From the NCBI GenBank assembly GCA_963575745.1, contig CAUYUJ010019910.1, forward strand, positions 52,501-103,223: a stretch of 50,723 bases of DNA. The letters are read 5' to 3'. The notes beneath the pieces were generated by a model. That model was not told the origin of the DNA, ran no database searches, and saw only the letters and a list, made by a program, of their open reading frames with translations. The position numbers were made by a program, and so were the translations under genes. The DNA comes from Prorocentrum cordatum. Lineage: Eukaryota; Sar; Dinophyceae; Prorocentrales; Prorocentraceae. This document shows, in pieces, positions 19,756 to 30,079 of this stretch (its first letter is position 1; the number at the start of each line of letters is the position of its first letter).

Positions 19756-19930
19756 TTGACGCCTTCACCTTCAGGCCTCCACTCCCAGGTCTTCACCGAG
19801 AGGTCTTCGCCTTGTCGAGGATCACCTCGAGGCCTTCATCTCGAAGGCTTCACGTCGAGGTCTTCACCACGAGGCCTTCAGCTCGATGATGTCTTTAAAT
19901 CGAGGTCTTCACTGCGAGGAACTCGAGATC
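19756..19930. repeat. Degenerate short repeat (TCTTCACCTCGAGG)
   Basis: Imperfect units of roughly 15-20 bases combining CTTCA, CGAGG and GGCCTTCA. They lead directly into the 155-bp satellite. Confidence 0.55.
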
Positions 19931-19959
19931 TTCGCCCAGGTGTCTCGACACAGCACCTG

Positions 19960-21905
19960 CTTGCCCCCGTCGCGAGGCAGTTGCCTGAAGGACACAGTCC
20001 AGCGGCAAGTGGTGGTCCTGCGTGCTCCCACCTCCGTCGCGAGGCAGCCGGGCGGTGAGGCCGGCGGTCCTGCGCACTTTCACGTCCGTGCGGTTACCAC
20101 GATTCGTCTTCTTTCGGAGTCTGGCTGGCGGTTGTGCCGACAATCGTGCATCGATCGATTCTGCGCGCCCGCCCCCGTCGCGAGGCACTTGCCTCAAGGG
20201 CACTCCCCGCGGCAAGGCCAGCGGTGCCGCACACGCCGCACACTCTCACGCCTCTCCTCTGGCACTCGTTTGGGCGCTGGCTGGCGACAGCAGTGACACT
20301 CGTGCATTCGCAGCTTATGTGCGCTTGCCCCCGTCGCGAGTCAATTGCATCAAGGACAAAACCTGGTGGCAGGGCCGGCGGTCCTGCACGCTCTTGCGTC
20401 TATCCGTTATCACGGTCCATCTCCTCTTCGACGCTGGCTGGCGGAAATACAGGCTTTCGTGCACCCACTGGTGTTTGTTACCCCCGTTGCGAGGCAGTTG
20501 CCTCAATGATCGTCGGTCCTGCGTAATCTCATGTCCCTGTGGCTACCACGGTTCGCCTCCTCGTGGGCGCTGGCTGGGGTGCATGCTGGCCTTCGCACAT
20601 CCACTGATTCTGCGCGCTTGCCCCCGTCACGAGGCAGATGCCTTCGGGACATAGCCCTGCGGCGAGGCCAGCGGCCCTGTGCGGTCTCACGTCTCGCTGG
20701 ATGCCGCGGCTCGTCGTTTTAGGACACGGTCTGGCGGCAGTGGTGGCCTCCGTGCGTCCATAGATTCTGCGCGCTTGCCCCCGTCGCGAGGCAGTGGCCT
20801 CAAGGTCCAACGGCAAGGGTGGCGGGCATGTTTTCTTTCATATCTCTCCAGGCACCGCGATCGTACGCTTGCTGGTGGCATATCGAGAATCGGGCATCCA
20901 CAGAGTCTGCGCGTTTGCCCCCGTCCCGCGGCAGTGGCATCAAGGACCGTCGCAAGACAGTTGCCTCCGGGGCAAAGCCCAGCGGCAAGTCCGGCGGCCC
21001 TGCGCGCTCTCATGTCTATCCGCTACCAAGGGTCGTCTCCTCTTAGTGGCTTGCTGGCGGCAGTGCCATCTCTCGTGCGTCCGCAGATTTCGCGCGCTCA
21101 CTCCCGTCGCGAGCCATCTGCCTCGAGGGCGCAGCCGGGCGGAGAAGCTGGCGGTCCTTCGTACTCTCGCGTTTCCCCAGTTATCGCGATCCGTCTGTTC
21201 GTGGGCGCTTGCTGGCGGCAGTGCAACGAAGTTTTCGCAGTTCTCCGCGCTGGCCCCCGTCGCGAGCAGTGGCGCCGCGCGCAAGGCGCGGCGGCAGGGC
21301 CGGCGGCCTCGCGCAGTTTCACGCCTCTTAGGCTACCACATTCGTCTTCTTTTGGAGCCTGGCAAGCGGCCGGTGCTAGCTCTCGTGCGCCCGCAGATTA
21401 TGCGCGCTATCCCCGTCGCGAGGCAGTTGCTTCAAGGGCGCAGCCAGGCGGCGAGGCCGGCGGTCCTGCTCGTCTCCTCTTGGGCGCTGGCTGGGATGCA
21501 TGCTGGCTTTCGTGCATCCGCAGGTTCTGCGCGCTTGCCCCCGTCGCGAGGCAGTTGCCTTCAAGACGCAGCCTGGAGGCAAGGCCAGCGGTCCTACGCG
21601 CTCTCACGTTTCCTTGGGTACTAGTCGTCTCCTTTTATTCGCCGTTTGGCTGCGTTGCCAGCTTTCGCGTGTCCGCGGATTCTACGCGCTTATCCCCGTC
21701 GCGAGGTGACTGTCTCAGGGGCGCAGCCTGGCGGCGAGGCCAGCGGCCCCGCGCGCGCTCGCGTCTATTCGGCTACCGCTGCCGTCCTTTCTTGGATACT
21801 GGCCAGGCACAATGCTTGCCCCCATTTATTCGCAAACTCTGCGTGCCTGTCGCCGTCTCGAAGCATCTGCCTCAAGGGTGCAGTCTGGCGGTGAGATCAG
21901 CGGTC
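19960..21905 (+). repeat. ~155-bp satellite, about 13 copies
   Basis: The landmark CCCCCGTCGCGAGGCAGTTG recurs at about 19964, 20172, 20328, 20481, 20621, 20778, 20918, 21102, 21254, 21411, 21538, 21694 and 21851. The spacing is most often 152-157, with extremes of 127 and 208. Each unit also has a GGGCGCTGGCTGGCGGCAGT block and a TTCTGCGCGCTTG block before the next landmark. All frames of the plus strand are open for long distances (Ser/Arg/Leu-rich repeats) because units lack stops. The unit length varies and is not a multiple of three, so a conserved protein repeat is unlikely. Confidence 0.9.
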
Positions 21906-21929
21906 TTGTTTTTTGGGATGTCATGGCGA

Positions 21930-22000
21930 AGGGCGCAAAATGACGAGCCGCCGCCCCGCCCCCCCCTCCCAGGGGGGGGTGCATTTTGTGCGTGCAATCC
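21930..22000. repeat. Short foldback around a C-rich tract
   Basis: GCGCAAAATG near 21933 is inverted as CATTTTGTGC near 21982, around GCCCCCCCCTCCCAGGGGGG. Confidence 0.45.
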
Positions 22001-22868
22001 CCTTGGTTGGCTTCTGAGGGTAGGCAGGGCCCTTAATGGCCCCATGCCCCCAACTGCTCGGAAGTAGCGACCAGCAGGAGCGATGGATCCTTGCCGCGGG
22101 CAATGTGGCACCATGCGCGCCGCGCGCAGCGCTCAGCAGCCTGACTGCGCGCGCTGCGTGTGGCGCGCCCGCCCGGCGCCCGCCGGGGCCGGGCCCCCCC
22201 CGACGCCGGGGGGCGCCGCCCGCGGACCGTCAGCCCTGTTCGCCGACAGTTCGCCAGGACCGCAAAGCGGGTGGACTCCCCGGGCCTGAGCTGGCGCCAG
22301 GTCGGTCGGGGCCCCTGCCGCAGGTCGCCTAGCCGCGCGGCGAGCAGCTGCGCGCCCATGAGCCGCGCCAGTCAGCCAAGGGGCCGCAGCGGCGGCAGCC
22401 GCGACAGCTCCTGCAGTCGCCTATCCAGCCACGCGCCCCCCGCCCCATCACGGCCAGAGGCGGCCGCTGGCACCGCTCCGCCGGCCGCGGGCGCGCGACG
22501 AGGGGGCGGGCCCAGCGCCCTCCCGTCAGCCTGGCCCCGGCCCTCGCCTTCCCGCCGTGGTGGGGGGAGTGATGCGCCGATCCCGCGACCGCCCGACTGC
22601 GCGACGCTCCCGCCCTGCGGATAGCCTCGTCGACCGCGTCCCCGCGCTTGACCCCCCCCGACGCCCCGCGCGAAGAGTGAGGGTCATCGGCGACCTCGGG
22701 GCCCTCGCCCACGTTGCTCCTCAGCCCCTACAGGGCAAGGCGGACCATTCCGTTGCCCGCGCCACTGGCGCGCGCCAGGGCGCTTCCCCCCCGCGTTGAC
22801 GACGCCCGGAGGGCCTGGGCCGCGCGGCGGCGCGACGAGGCGCGCGCCCGCCAGGGGGTCCCCGGGGC
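22001..22868. other. Extremely GC-rich DNA, no supported gene
   Basis: Open frames overlap on both strands (Arg/Ala/Gly/Pro-rich), and codon bias is uninformative at this GC content. No domain seen. Confidence 0.4.
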
Positions 22869-23255
22869 CCCGGGGCGTGGACAGAACCCTTCTGCAAGGA
22901 GTTCCTCGCCAGTATCTACGGCGCCGCAGTTCCCGAGTCAGGGGTTCCCAGGGGCGCGGATTGGGGCGGCAAGCGCGCCGCGCTGGCCCGCCTCGTTAGC
23001 TACTTGCACGGTCAAAGGTATCATCCCGCCTCCGCGGGTGACCGCAACATAGCCGCTCTGCGGGGCGCCTGCAGGCAAAGACACGACCAACGCGCAGAGC
23101 ACAGGTGGCGCGACCCCAGCCGATGCAGCCGGGAGCTGCTTCTCGGCTCCCTGGAGTCCGTCAACGTCCGTGACGCGCGCGCTCTTCCGTTAGCCGGGTG
23201 CCACCCGAGGACAGGAGGGGTGCGGCAACGGTCCAACCGCGACGAAATCGGTGTT
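22869..23255 (+). CDS. Coding segment, unknown protein
   Basis: After a stop at 22797 the frame phased with 23004 reads a convincing protein from about 22875 (EPFCKEFLASIYGAAVPESG, GGKRAALARLVSYLHGQRYH, later CSRELLLGSLESVNVRDARA). The amino-acid mix is balanced, unlike the surrounding Arg/Pro shadows. An ATG lies at 23004, but the protein-like part starts earlier, so an exon border is more likely than a start. Beyond about 23255 this frame becomes Arg/Pro-rich and probably leaves the exon. Not recognised. Confidence 0.4.
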
Positions 23256-23899
23256 TTCCCCCGCCATGACGGGCGTCGACAACGCGCCTGCTCCTGGTGG
23301 TTCGCCAGGCCCAAGCGCAGCGGACGCGCGCGCCGGACCCCCGGCGGCCGCCCGACGGCCGCCCGTGGATCGGGGCAGTGCCAGCTTCCCCAGCCCCGCT
23401 CGGGCTCGCGGCCCCCTGCCGCCTTCCAGGCGACGCCGTTGGCCGTGCAGCTGCGGACTTCTCCCCCGACACTTCCCGGGCCCCTCCCACCCCGCCCCGC
23501 GGCGGCGCCCCGGACTGGAACCCTTCCGCCCGCTCGCCGCCGCCAGTGCGCCCCGCGCCCCAGGGCGGGGGGCCCGCGCTGCCCAGCCCTGCAGCCAGCC
23601 CCTCGCGCAGACGGGGCGACGGGGCAGCGGCCCAGAAGGGGGGCAGGCTCTGCAGGCAGAGCAATCCGACGGCGGGCCCGCGCCCGCTGTGGCCGCCGAC
23701 GAACCTGCGCGCAAAACCCCGCGGACATTGGAGCACGCCCCGCGCGCTCCTCCCCCTCGGCAATGACAGGAGGAAGCCGGCGCCTCCCGCGGGCGCGAGC
23801 GGCAGGCGTGCCCGCCCGACTGCGCCCGCCGCGCGGCGTACCTCCCGGCCCGCTACCCCCGCGACTCGCTGTGTAACATGTCCCGCCAGGCCGTTTCAT

Positions 23900-24292
23900 G
23901 ACACCCACTATGGAATTGCACTGCAGAAAGGAGGGGGAACTGGCCTGAGGTCGTCAACCGCCTACAACGGGAGTGCGGCCCCATGCTATTTGTCGGGTGC
24001 AGTCTGCGACAACCGGGCAGGGCGCCAAGGGTCCACGTGCGACCCAGCTGCCAAGGGGGGCCAGGCCTGCAAAGAACTCAACCTGTGCAGGAGACTTGGC
24101 GTCAAGGTCAACTGGCAACGACCCTGGGGCGAAGAACTGCAGGAGAGGGAGCGCCTTGCCAGGCTCTGCAAGGGCAAAGGGAAAGGCCCGGAGCCTCGCG
24201 GGAAAGGCAAGCGGCGCGCTGGCTCAGCCTGGCCCATCAACGAGCACTCCATGGACAGGCAGCGGCGCCCGGGGAGCTTTACCCGGCACTAA
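23900..24292 (+). CDS. Lys/Gly-rich C-terminal coding segment, unknown
   Basis: The frame that stops at 24290-24292 is protein-like over its last 130 residues: CDPAAKGGQACKELNLCRRL, GVKVNWQRPWGEELQERERL, then a basic KGKGKGPEPRGKGKRRAG tail. It is open back to 23297 but Pro/Arg-rich and doubtful before about 23880. It may be the last exon of the gene whose earlier segment lies at 22869-23255. Four Cys in the first part are not in a recognised finger. Confidence 0.35.
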   Translation, partial: DTHYGIALQKGGGTGLRSSTAYNGSAAPCYLSGAVCDNRAGRQGSTCDPAAKGGQACKELNLCRRLGVKVNWQRPWGEELQERERLARLCKGKGKGPEPRGKGKRRAGSAWPINEHSMDRQRRPGSFTRH

Positions 24293-24479
24293 CCTCAAAG
24301 ATCCGAACCGACCCCAGCCCAATCCCACGGCACCTGGGCCGGCCCCAACCATGCCGCAGCGTCGGCCTCGACAGTGCTCGAGCCGCTGCCCCGCACGCCG
24401 CAGTCGCTCGCTGACTGTCCGTGCTCCTCCTCCCGGGCGCGCGCCCTACCCCCCGCCAGGGCTGGGCCGTTCCCCGGTC

Positions 24480-25495
24480 GCTGACAGTGCACCAGTTCGG
24501 TGCCTCTTCCCCTGGGCCCCGCCGGCCGACCCTCCCCTGGGTGCCGTGGCGGCCGCCCCGCTGCCACTGGTGCGTCTCCCGCACTGCGCCCCTACGTCCT
24601 CAGCGCATGGCGTCCGCTGGGCTGCCCTGGCGTGAGACTGCCCTCCTCTCGCCTCCCCTGCGCCTGTGGCCTTGGCGCTGGACTCTCCAGCCCAGGTTGG
24701 CGCCCGTGGCCCGCCGGCTGGTCCCCAGTTTTCTCTTGCTTGCTTGCCCCAGCCTGCGGCCGCACGGCAGACTTTTGGCTCGCTGGCGTCGCTCAGCGTC
24801 TTGCTTCGCCAGTGGCCTGGCTTCTCCAATTCTGACCGTGCACCAGTTCGGTGTCTCTCGCTTCTGCTGCCCCCGCGCTCGCGGCCGGTCTGCCTCCTGG
24901 CCCGCTGGCCGCCACCCTGGGGGTCGGGGCCCTGGGCTGGTCTTGTCGCCCGCCCCCCCTCCGCCGCCTCGGCCTGCCTGGTTTCCAGGCACTACCCCCC
25001 CACCTGGAGAAGCACTGCGCCGCCTCGGCTGCCGCCCTCTTCGGCAGCACTCGGACCACGGAGCGGATTTTCCACAGGTCGGGTTGCTGCCCGCCCTGCC
25101 ACCGCCCCCGTCCTGCCTTCGCACCAGCCCGCGACCCGGGCTTTGCCCCTCCCGGCCGCCTCGGCGCCTCCTTGCGGGCCGGGCACCTTCTGCCTTCACC
25201 CCTGCCTGGCACCGCCGGCACCCTGGCTCCCGCCGACTCTCCTATCTGTGCTTTTTTTCCCCAGCCATCCGCTTTGGGCCTTGCGTCTACCATCAGTGCA
25301 CCAGTTCGGTGCCCCTCCCCAGCGGCCCTCGCCCTTGCGACGGGATTGCCTTTCGGCTCTCCAGCCGCGCCTCGCCTCGCCCTGAGGCTCTGGGCTGGTT
25401 CTGCCGCCGGCGCCCCGCCCCGCCCCCCGCCTCTGCTTTGCCAGGTTTTCAGGCCGACCCTTCACCTGGAGGTGGTCTCGCACTGGCCGTCGCTG
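24480..25495. repeat. Diverged long tandem repeat marked by GTGCACCAGTTCGGTG
   Basis: The 16-mer GTGCACCAGTTCGGTG occurs at about 24487, 24838 and 25297 (spacing about 351 and 459). Following blocks also match: GGGCTGGT(C/T)(T/C)TG(T/C)CG near 24935 and 25390, and CAGG...ACCT GGAG near 25000 and 25465. On the minus strand each copy encodes PNWCT in one frame, but no frame is conserved throughout. Confidence 0.6.
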
Positions 25496-25509
25496 GCCTA
25501 GTTGCTTAC

Positions 25510-25792
25510 GTAGGCCACGCGTGAACTCGATCGGCACCCGCCGGGCCCGGGCGCTCTTCGTGTTCGCCTTCGTCACCAGCCCTTGCTGGGCATTGGCCCC
25601 CTCCGCAACGGCCTGCTGCCTGGCAGCCTGCATTGCCGGCTTCCCCCCCAGCTGGCTCAGCTGCTGGCTTGCCGCTGCTGGTCCCCGCCCCCTGGCGCCG
25701 CCCCCGCCGCGTCTTTGGCCCCGCTCTGAGCGGGCCTGGCTTCTTCCTCCCTCCCGCCGCCGCCGGAATCCTCCTCCCTCCTCCACCTGCAT
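25510..25792 (-). CDS. Minus-strand exon, Gln/Ala-rich helical protein, unknown
   Basis: From an ATG at 25792 the minus frame begins Arg/Gly-rich. From about 25690 it becomes clearly protein-like with G/C-ending codons: AAASQQLSQLGGKPAMQAAR, QQAVAEGANAQQGLVTKANT, then KSARARRVPIEFTRG. At 25509 a good donor follows (GGCCTAC|GTAAGC), so the exon probably ends there and the following minus-strand repeat DNA (down to about 24480) is intron. The helix resembles a coiled coil. The true start may lie upstream. Confidence 0.45.
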
Positions 25793-25829
25793 GGTGGCTC
25801 AATTCGCGTTCGTACATTTACCAACGCCT

Positions 25830-27115
25830 CATCGCCAGCGCAGTGAATCTGCCTAGCCGCCGACGCAAAATACTGTGTGTGGTCGTAGGCTGGGTCTCAC
25901 CCCATGGTTGCGGCAGAGGGAGGCCTACGTCAAGGATCAGATGTTATTTCCGCCTGGGAGCCGCTACAGAGAGAGAACATTCTGCGGCAGAGGGGCACAG
26001 GAACTTTGCACAGGTCTGTCGGTTGCCGCATTGTCCGTTCAGTTTCGGGGCCCTCTGAGACCAGTACCACCCTGAATATAGCGCACAACTGGACAATTAA
26101 TGTCACAGGTAACTCTCCGGCGGGGGGTTACCCGTGAACCACACCATGCCATATTTTACCAGACATTGCTACAATCCCCCTGAAAGGATCTTCGATGCCC
26201 GCCGGGGGGCGGAGTTGCGGCCACGTGCGCAAGACAGCGTTGAGGCGTGCCTTCCCATCCGCAGGCAAATGCACGTATAGTGAGTCTGGGCGAGGCCAGC
26301 CCATCTTCGGGAGGATAGCGTGGCACCGAGTTTTGTGCATTTGTCGTTTCTTAATTAGTCACATTCCCAATTCCCTTCCGAGAGAGGGGCACATTTTGGT
26401 AACTTTTGTCCCAGTCGCGCGGCCGATCAAAGAACCTACCCACAATTGTCTTAATCCTTGTCTCGGACGCGTGGCCGATAAGAGAACCTACACATAAGTC
26501 CCTGCCTTCTGGAATCACAGCGATGCTGTGTTTAGTGCTCAGGTGTAGCCCGCCCTTCTGCTATACATAGACCTTGCCGCTTCTGTGGGATTGGGATGCG
26601 TGCTTCACGCCCGTTGTCGATCAATCAATTCTCTGGTGTGTCCGTTGCGCATCACGGTCCAGCGGCACCAATTGCGCGTCACAAAGTCCAGGGTGAACAC
26701 ATCCCCTGGTTTACGAGGCCCCTTATAACCGAGAGTGGCCTTTTCCAAACGAGGAAAATCTATGCTGTAGATCTGCCTTGTGGGTCATCTTGTGACCGAC
26801 TTGGGGCCTCTTGGGAGGCCTTCCTGCTGCTCTGGCATGTTCCAATATGAAGATCCACGCTGATGTTTCCACTTGTGAGCCCTCCTCTCCTGTGACTGCC
26901 CTGGGGTCCTCTTGGGACCCTCTTGCGGATTTCCTGTGACTCTGGCATGTTCTTAGCCCAGCGCGACCTCGTTCCGTGCGGTCTGGACCACAGCCCCAGA
27001 CCATTCGCACTATCGGGCCACCGTGCCCTTCAGGGTGGTGCTCCAGGAAACTGGACCCACTAATGGGGTTAAGGCGCCCCGAAGTCATATTGCCTCAAGT
27101 CGTCCTCCCACCTCC
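25830..27115. other. No supported gene; two small direct repeats
   Basis: Mixed-composition DNA with short frames only. (C/T)GCG(C/T)GGCCGAT(C/A)A(A/G)AGAACCTAC occurs at about 26419 and 26468. GGGG(C/T)CTCTTGGGA followed by CTCTGGCATGTTC occurs near 26800 and 26900. Near 26106 GGTAACTCTCCGGCGGGGGG runs into TTACC, giving a small inverted pair. Confidence 0.45.
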
Positions 27116-27117
27116 CT

Positions 27118-27395
27118 GACTCCCTGACCTCCTCCTTCCTCACTCCTCTTTCCCTCCCTCCTCTTCCCTCCTCCTGCTCCGTCCTCCTCCACCTCCTTTT
27201 TCGCCTCCTTCTCCCTGTTCCTCCTCCTCGTCGTCGTCCTCCTCCTCCTCCCTCTTCCCTTCTCCCTCCCTTGTCACTCCCTCCTCCTCCTCCTCCTTCT
27301 CCTCCCCCTCCTCCTCCCCCTCCTCCTCCTCCTCCTTCTCCTCCGCCTCCTCCTCCCCCTCCTCCTCCCCCTCCTCGTCCGCCTTCTCATCCTCC
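27118..27395. repeat. (TCC)n pyrimidine tract
   Basis: About 280 bases of imperfect TCC/CTC/CCT triplets. Confidence 0.92.
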
Positions 27396-27591
27396 CTGGC
27401 TTCCTGACGCAGGCCCAGGAGCGGCCATCTTATCCCGCGCGGGCGCCGCGACGCCCCACCGCGGCCGAGCGCTTGCGCCCAGCGGGTACCGATCGCGCGC
27501 TGCCGTCGGCAGCTTCCGAGGGGGCGAGAAGGGAGGCCTCCCCGGATTGGGCGTTCCAGAAATCTGGGCCTCCCAGACGGGGTCAATGTAG

Positions 27592-27751
27592 CTGGGGTCG
27601 GACGATCGCGCCGCATCGCCGATGCCGCGGCGACGCGGCTCGATGTGGAGCCAGATTTTCCACGCACCGGCGTCGCCGATTCACCGCCGACGTCGCCGAT
27701 GCCTCGTCGATGCATCGGCGATGCGGCGCGATCCTCCGACCCCATCTGCTC
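27592..27751. mobile_element. TIR element GGGGTCGGA/GATCGCGCCGCATC family, copy 1 (160 bp)
   Basis: Left arm CTGGGGTCGGACGATCGCGC then CGCATCGCCGATGC (27592-27625); right arm GCATCGGCGATGCGGCGCGA then TCCTCCGACCCCATCTGCTC (27712-27751), the inverted repeat with very few mismatches over 34 bases. The interior repeats GTCGCCGAT. No coding capacity. Confidence 0.8.
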
Positions 27752-27912
27752 GGACCCAATCTGGGAGGCCTGCAGGAAAAGGCCTCGCCTTCGATGGATC
27801 CAGGGGTTGCCTCTCCTCTGCCTCGGAGGACGGCCGGCGGAAGCAGAACGGGGGCGGCCACGCCGGCAGAAGACTGGCGGAAGCCAACAGAAGTAAAAGA
27901 TCGAATAGACGT

Positions 27913-28068
27913 TAGAGTGACCTTTCGCCGGAGTGACCTTTGGTGCGGGCCAAATGGGGTCCCCCGACCGCCGAACGCAATGCGGTCGTCTTGCGCGCTT
28001 GTGTTTGGTCCCCCCGCGGCGCCCCAAAAGCCGCGCACTAAAAATCACTCTGACCCAGGGCCACTCTT
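27913..28068. mobile_element. MITE-like element GAGTGACC family, copy 2
   Basis: TAGAGTGACCTTTCGCCGGA then GTGACCTTTGGTGCGGGC at the left; GCGCACTAAAAATCACTCTG then ACCCAGGGCCACTCTT at the right. It aligns end to end with 12432-12593, including the interior TCTTGCGCGCT(C/T)G(G/T)GTTT block. It lies between two copies of the GATCGCGCCGCATC family. Confidence 0.8.
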
Positions 28069-28152
28069 GCGTGTAGCCGAAAAGATGCGTTTTCAAGAGG
28101 TGGCATTTTTTTTGCTGGTCAGGGTTCCCAGAGCAGACTATAAAAAGGGCTG

Positions 28153-28279
28153 GAGCAGATGTGGTCGGAGGATCGCGCCGCATCGCAAATGCATCAGCGA
28201 TGAGAAGACCAGGCGCCAGACAGTGCCGTATCGCCGATGCGTTGGTGATGCGGTTTGGTCCTCTGGCCCCATCTACTCT
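28153..28279. mobile_element. TIR element GATCGCGCCGCATC family, copy 2 (~127 bp)
   Basis: GAGCAGATGTGGTCGGAGGA then TCGCGCCGCATCGC at the left, and GATGCGGTTTGGTCCTCTGG then CCCCATCTACTC at the right, imperfect inverted repeats. A solo left-arm-like piece (GAGCAGATGGGGTCGGAG) is at 30155, and a weaker one near 16872. Confidence 0.65.
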
Positions 28280-28315
28280 GGCCATACCTTCGAGGCATGG
28301 ACACAATAGAAGGAG

Positions 28316-28560
28316 CTCCTCCTCCTCCTCCTCCTCCTCCTCCTCCTCCTCCTCCTCCCTCCTCCCTCCTGGTCCTCCCTCTTCCTCCTCCGTCCTCCTC
28401 CTCCGCCTCCGCCTCCTCCTCCTCCTCCTCCTCCTCCTCCTCCTCCCCCTCCTCCTCCTCCTCTTCCTCCTCCTCCCTCCTCCTCCTCGTCCTCGCCCTG
28501 CCCTTCCGCCCTCCTTTCCCCTCCCCCTCCCCTCCTCTCCTCGTCTTCTCCTCCCCGCCT
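28316..28560. repeat. (CTC)n pyrimidine tract
   Basis: Imperfect CTC/CTG/CGC triplets over about 245 bases. Confidence 0.92.
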
Positions 28561-28599
28561 TCCCCTCCGTGCCTTGCCCTTCGTGCCGTGCCCTGCAGA

Positions 28600-28690
28600 G
28601 GTGTGTGTCCCGCGGCCTGCGGACACGCGCCGGGTGGGGGACACCTTCCCACAGAGCACCGCGCAGGAGGAGCCGCGGCTCGTCATCGTC
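28600..28690 (+). CDS. Possible short exon, unknown
   Basis: A long pyrimidine tract ending GTGCCGTGCCCTGCAG precedes a frame with G/C-ending codons (EVCVPRPADTRRVGDTFPQS then TAQEEPR). It then runs into CGTC triplets read as Val/Ile. Weak because of its length and the neighbouring repeats. Confidence 0.2.
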
Positions 28691-28714
28691 GTCGTCGTCG
28701 TGTTCGCCGGCGTC

Positions 28715-28751
<37 letters not shown>

Positions 28752-28878
28752 TCACCATCATAATCATAGTCGTCATCACCTCCACAATCATCATCGTCAT
28801 CACCATCATCACCATCATCATCTTCACCACCACCATCATTATCATCATCCTCATCGTCATCCTCCTCCTCCTCCTCAC

Positions 28879-28931
<53 letters not shown>

Positions 28932-28975
28932 CCACCTCCGTCATCATCGTCGTCGTCTTCATGGGGGTGGTCGGA
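28683..28975. repeat. (CGT)n/(CAT)n array
   Basis: CGTCGT, then CATCAC/CATCAT triplets. A shorter CGT run follows at 28986-29012, and a G-rich GGGGAGGGG stretch at 29040-29110. Confidence 0.92.
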
Positions 28976-29129
28976 CGAGGGCATTCGTCGTCGTCGTCGT
29001 CGTCGTCGTCGTTGTTCGTTGTCGTCCAGAGGGTGTTTGGGGTGGGGGGAGGGGTGGGGGAGGGGGAGGGGATTTATATCAGGGGGGAGGGGTGTGGGGG
29101 GGGAAGGGTAGGGGGAAGGGGGAGATGGG

Positions 29130-29149
29130 AAAAGTGAATGATGATGATT

Positions 29150-29234
<85 letters not shown>

Positions 29235-29916
29235 CGTTGATGATGATGCTGATGCTGATGATGCTGATGACGTTGATGATGATGATGATGATGATGATGC
29301 TGATGATGATGATGATGACGTTGGCGGTGATCGTGATGGCGATTACGTTGCGATTGTTATGGCGACGGCGATGACTATGACGATGGATATGAAGAATATT
29401 CTAATGATGAAGGTGCAGATGCAGATGATGATAATGATGATAATGATGCTGATGATGATTATAATGAGGATACCGTTGATGTTTGAGTTTGAGGGTGCTG
29501 AGTATGCTTCCGAAAATGACGATGAGGCTGCTGCAGATGATGATGCCGATGATGGTGGTGATGGTGATCATGCTTATGCTCATGACGACGACGCTGAGAT
29601 GATGCGGTCGTAGTGATGGTGAAGCTTACGACGATGATGATGGTGATGATGACATTATGGTGGTGGTGATGAAGATGACGATGATGCCGCTGACGATGAC
29701 TTTGGTGAAGATGCTGATAGTGATGTTGATGACGATGCTGCTGCTGATGATGATGATGATGAGGATGATGATTATGATGAGGTTATTCTGCTGCTGCTGA
29801 TGACGAGACGGATGAGTTGTTGATGGGGATGCCGATGCTGCTGAGTATGATGTTTATGATGACGATGAGGATGCTAATGCTGATGATGCTGATGATGATG
29901 CTGCTGATGATGGTGC

Positions 29917-29957
<41 letters not shown>

Positions 29958-30050
29958 GTGATGATGATGGTGCTGCTGATGATGATGGTGATGATGATGT
30001 GCTGCTGCTGATGATGAAGATGATGATGATGATGAGGATGGTGGTTGCCA
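29130..30050. repeat. (GAT)n array, degenerate toward 3'
   Basis: A nearly pure GAT run (29147-29240) decays into GAT/GCT/GTT/GAC triplets to about 30050. Asp-rich and Met-rich frames are open because GAT and ATG triplets are two changes or more from a stop. Confidence 0.9.
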
Positions 30051-30079
30051 TGACTAGTTTGACGGCGGTGCTGATAATG

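Noticed and set aside
20679-22067. 462-residue frame with Ser/Arg-rich repeats
   Set aside because: It lies in the 155-bp satellite. Unit length is not a multiple of three and varies, so no frame is kept from unit to unit.
22329-22712. Arg/Gly-rich frames on both strands
   Set aside because: At this GC content open frames are expected; no domain or balanced composition seen.
23021-23908. 295-residue minus-strand frame in GC-rich DNA
   Set aside because: Arg/Gly/Ala/Pro-rich throughout, with a balanced protein on the opposite strand for the first part; likely a shadow.
27140-28984. 614-residue minus-strand acidic frame
   Set aside because: It is the shadow of three triplet arrays joined through TIR elements and GC-rich DNA.
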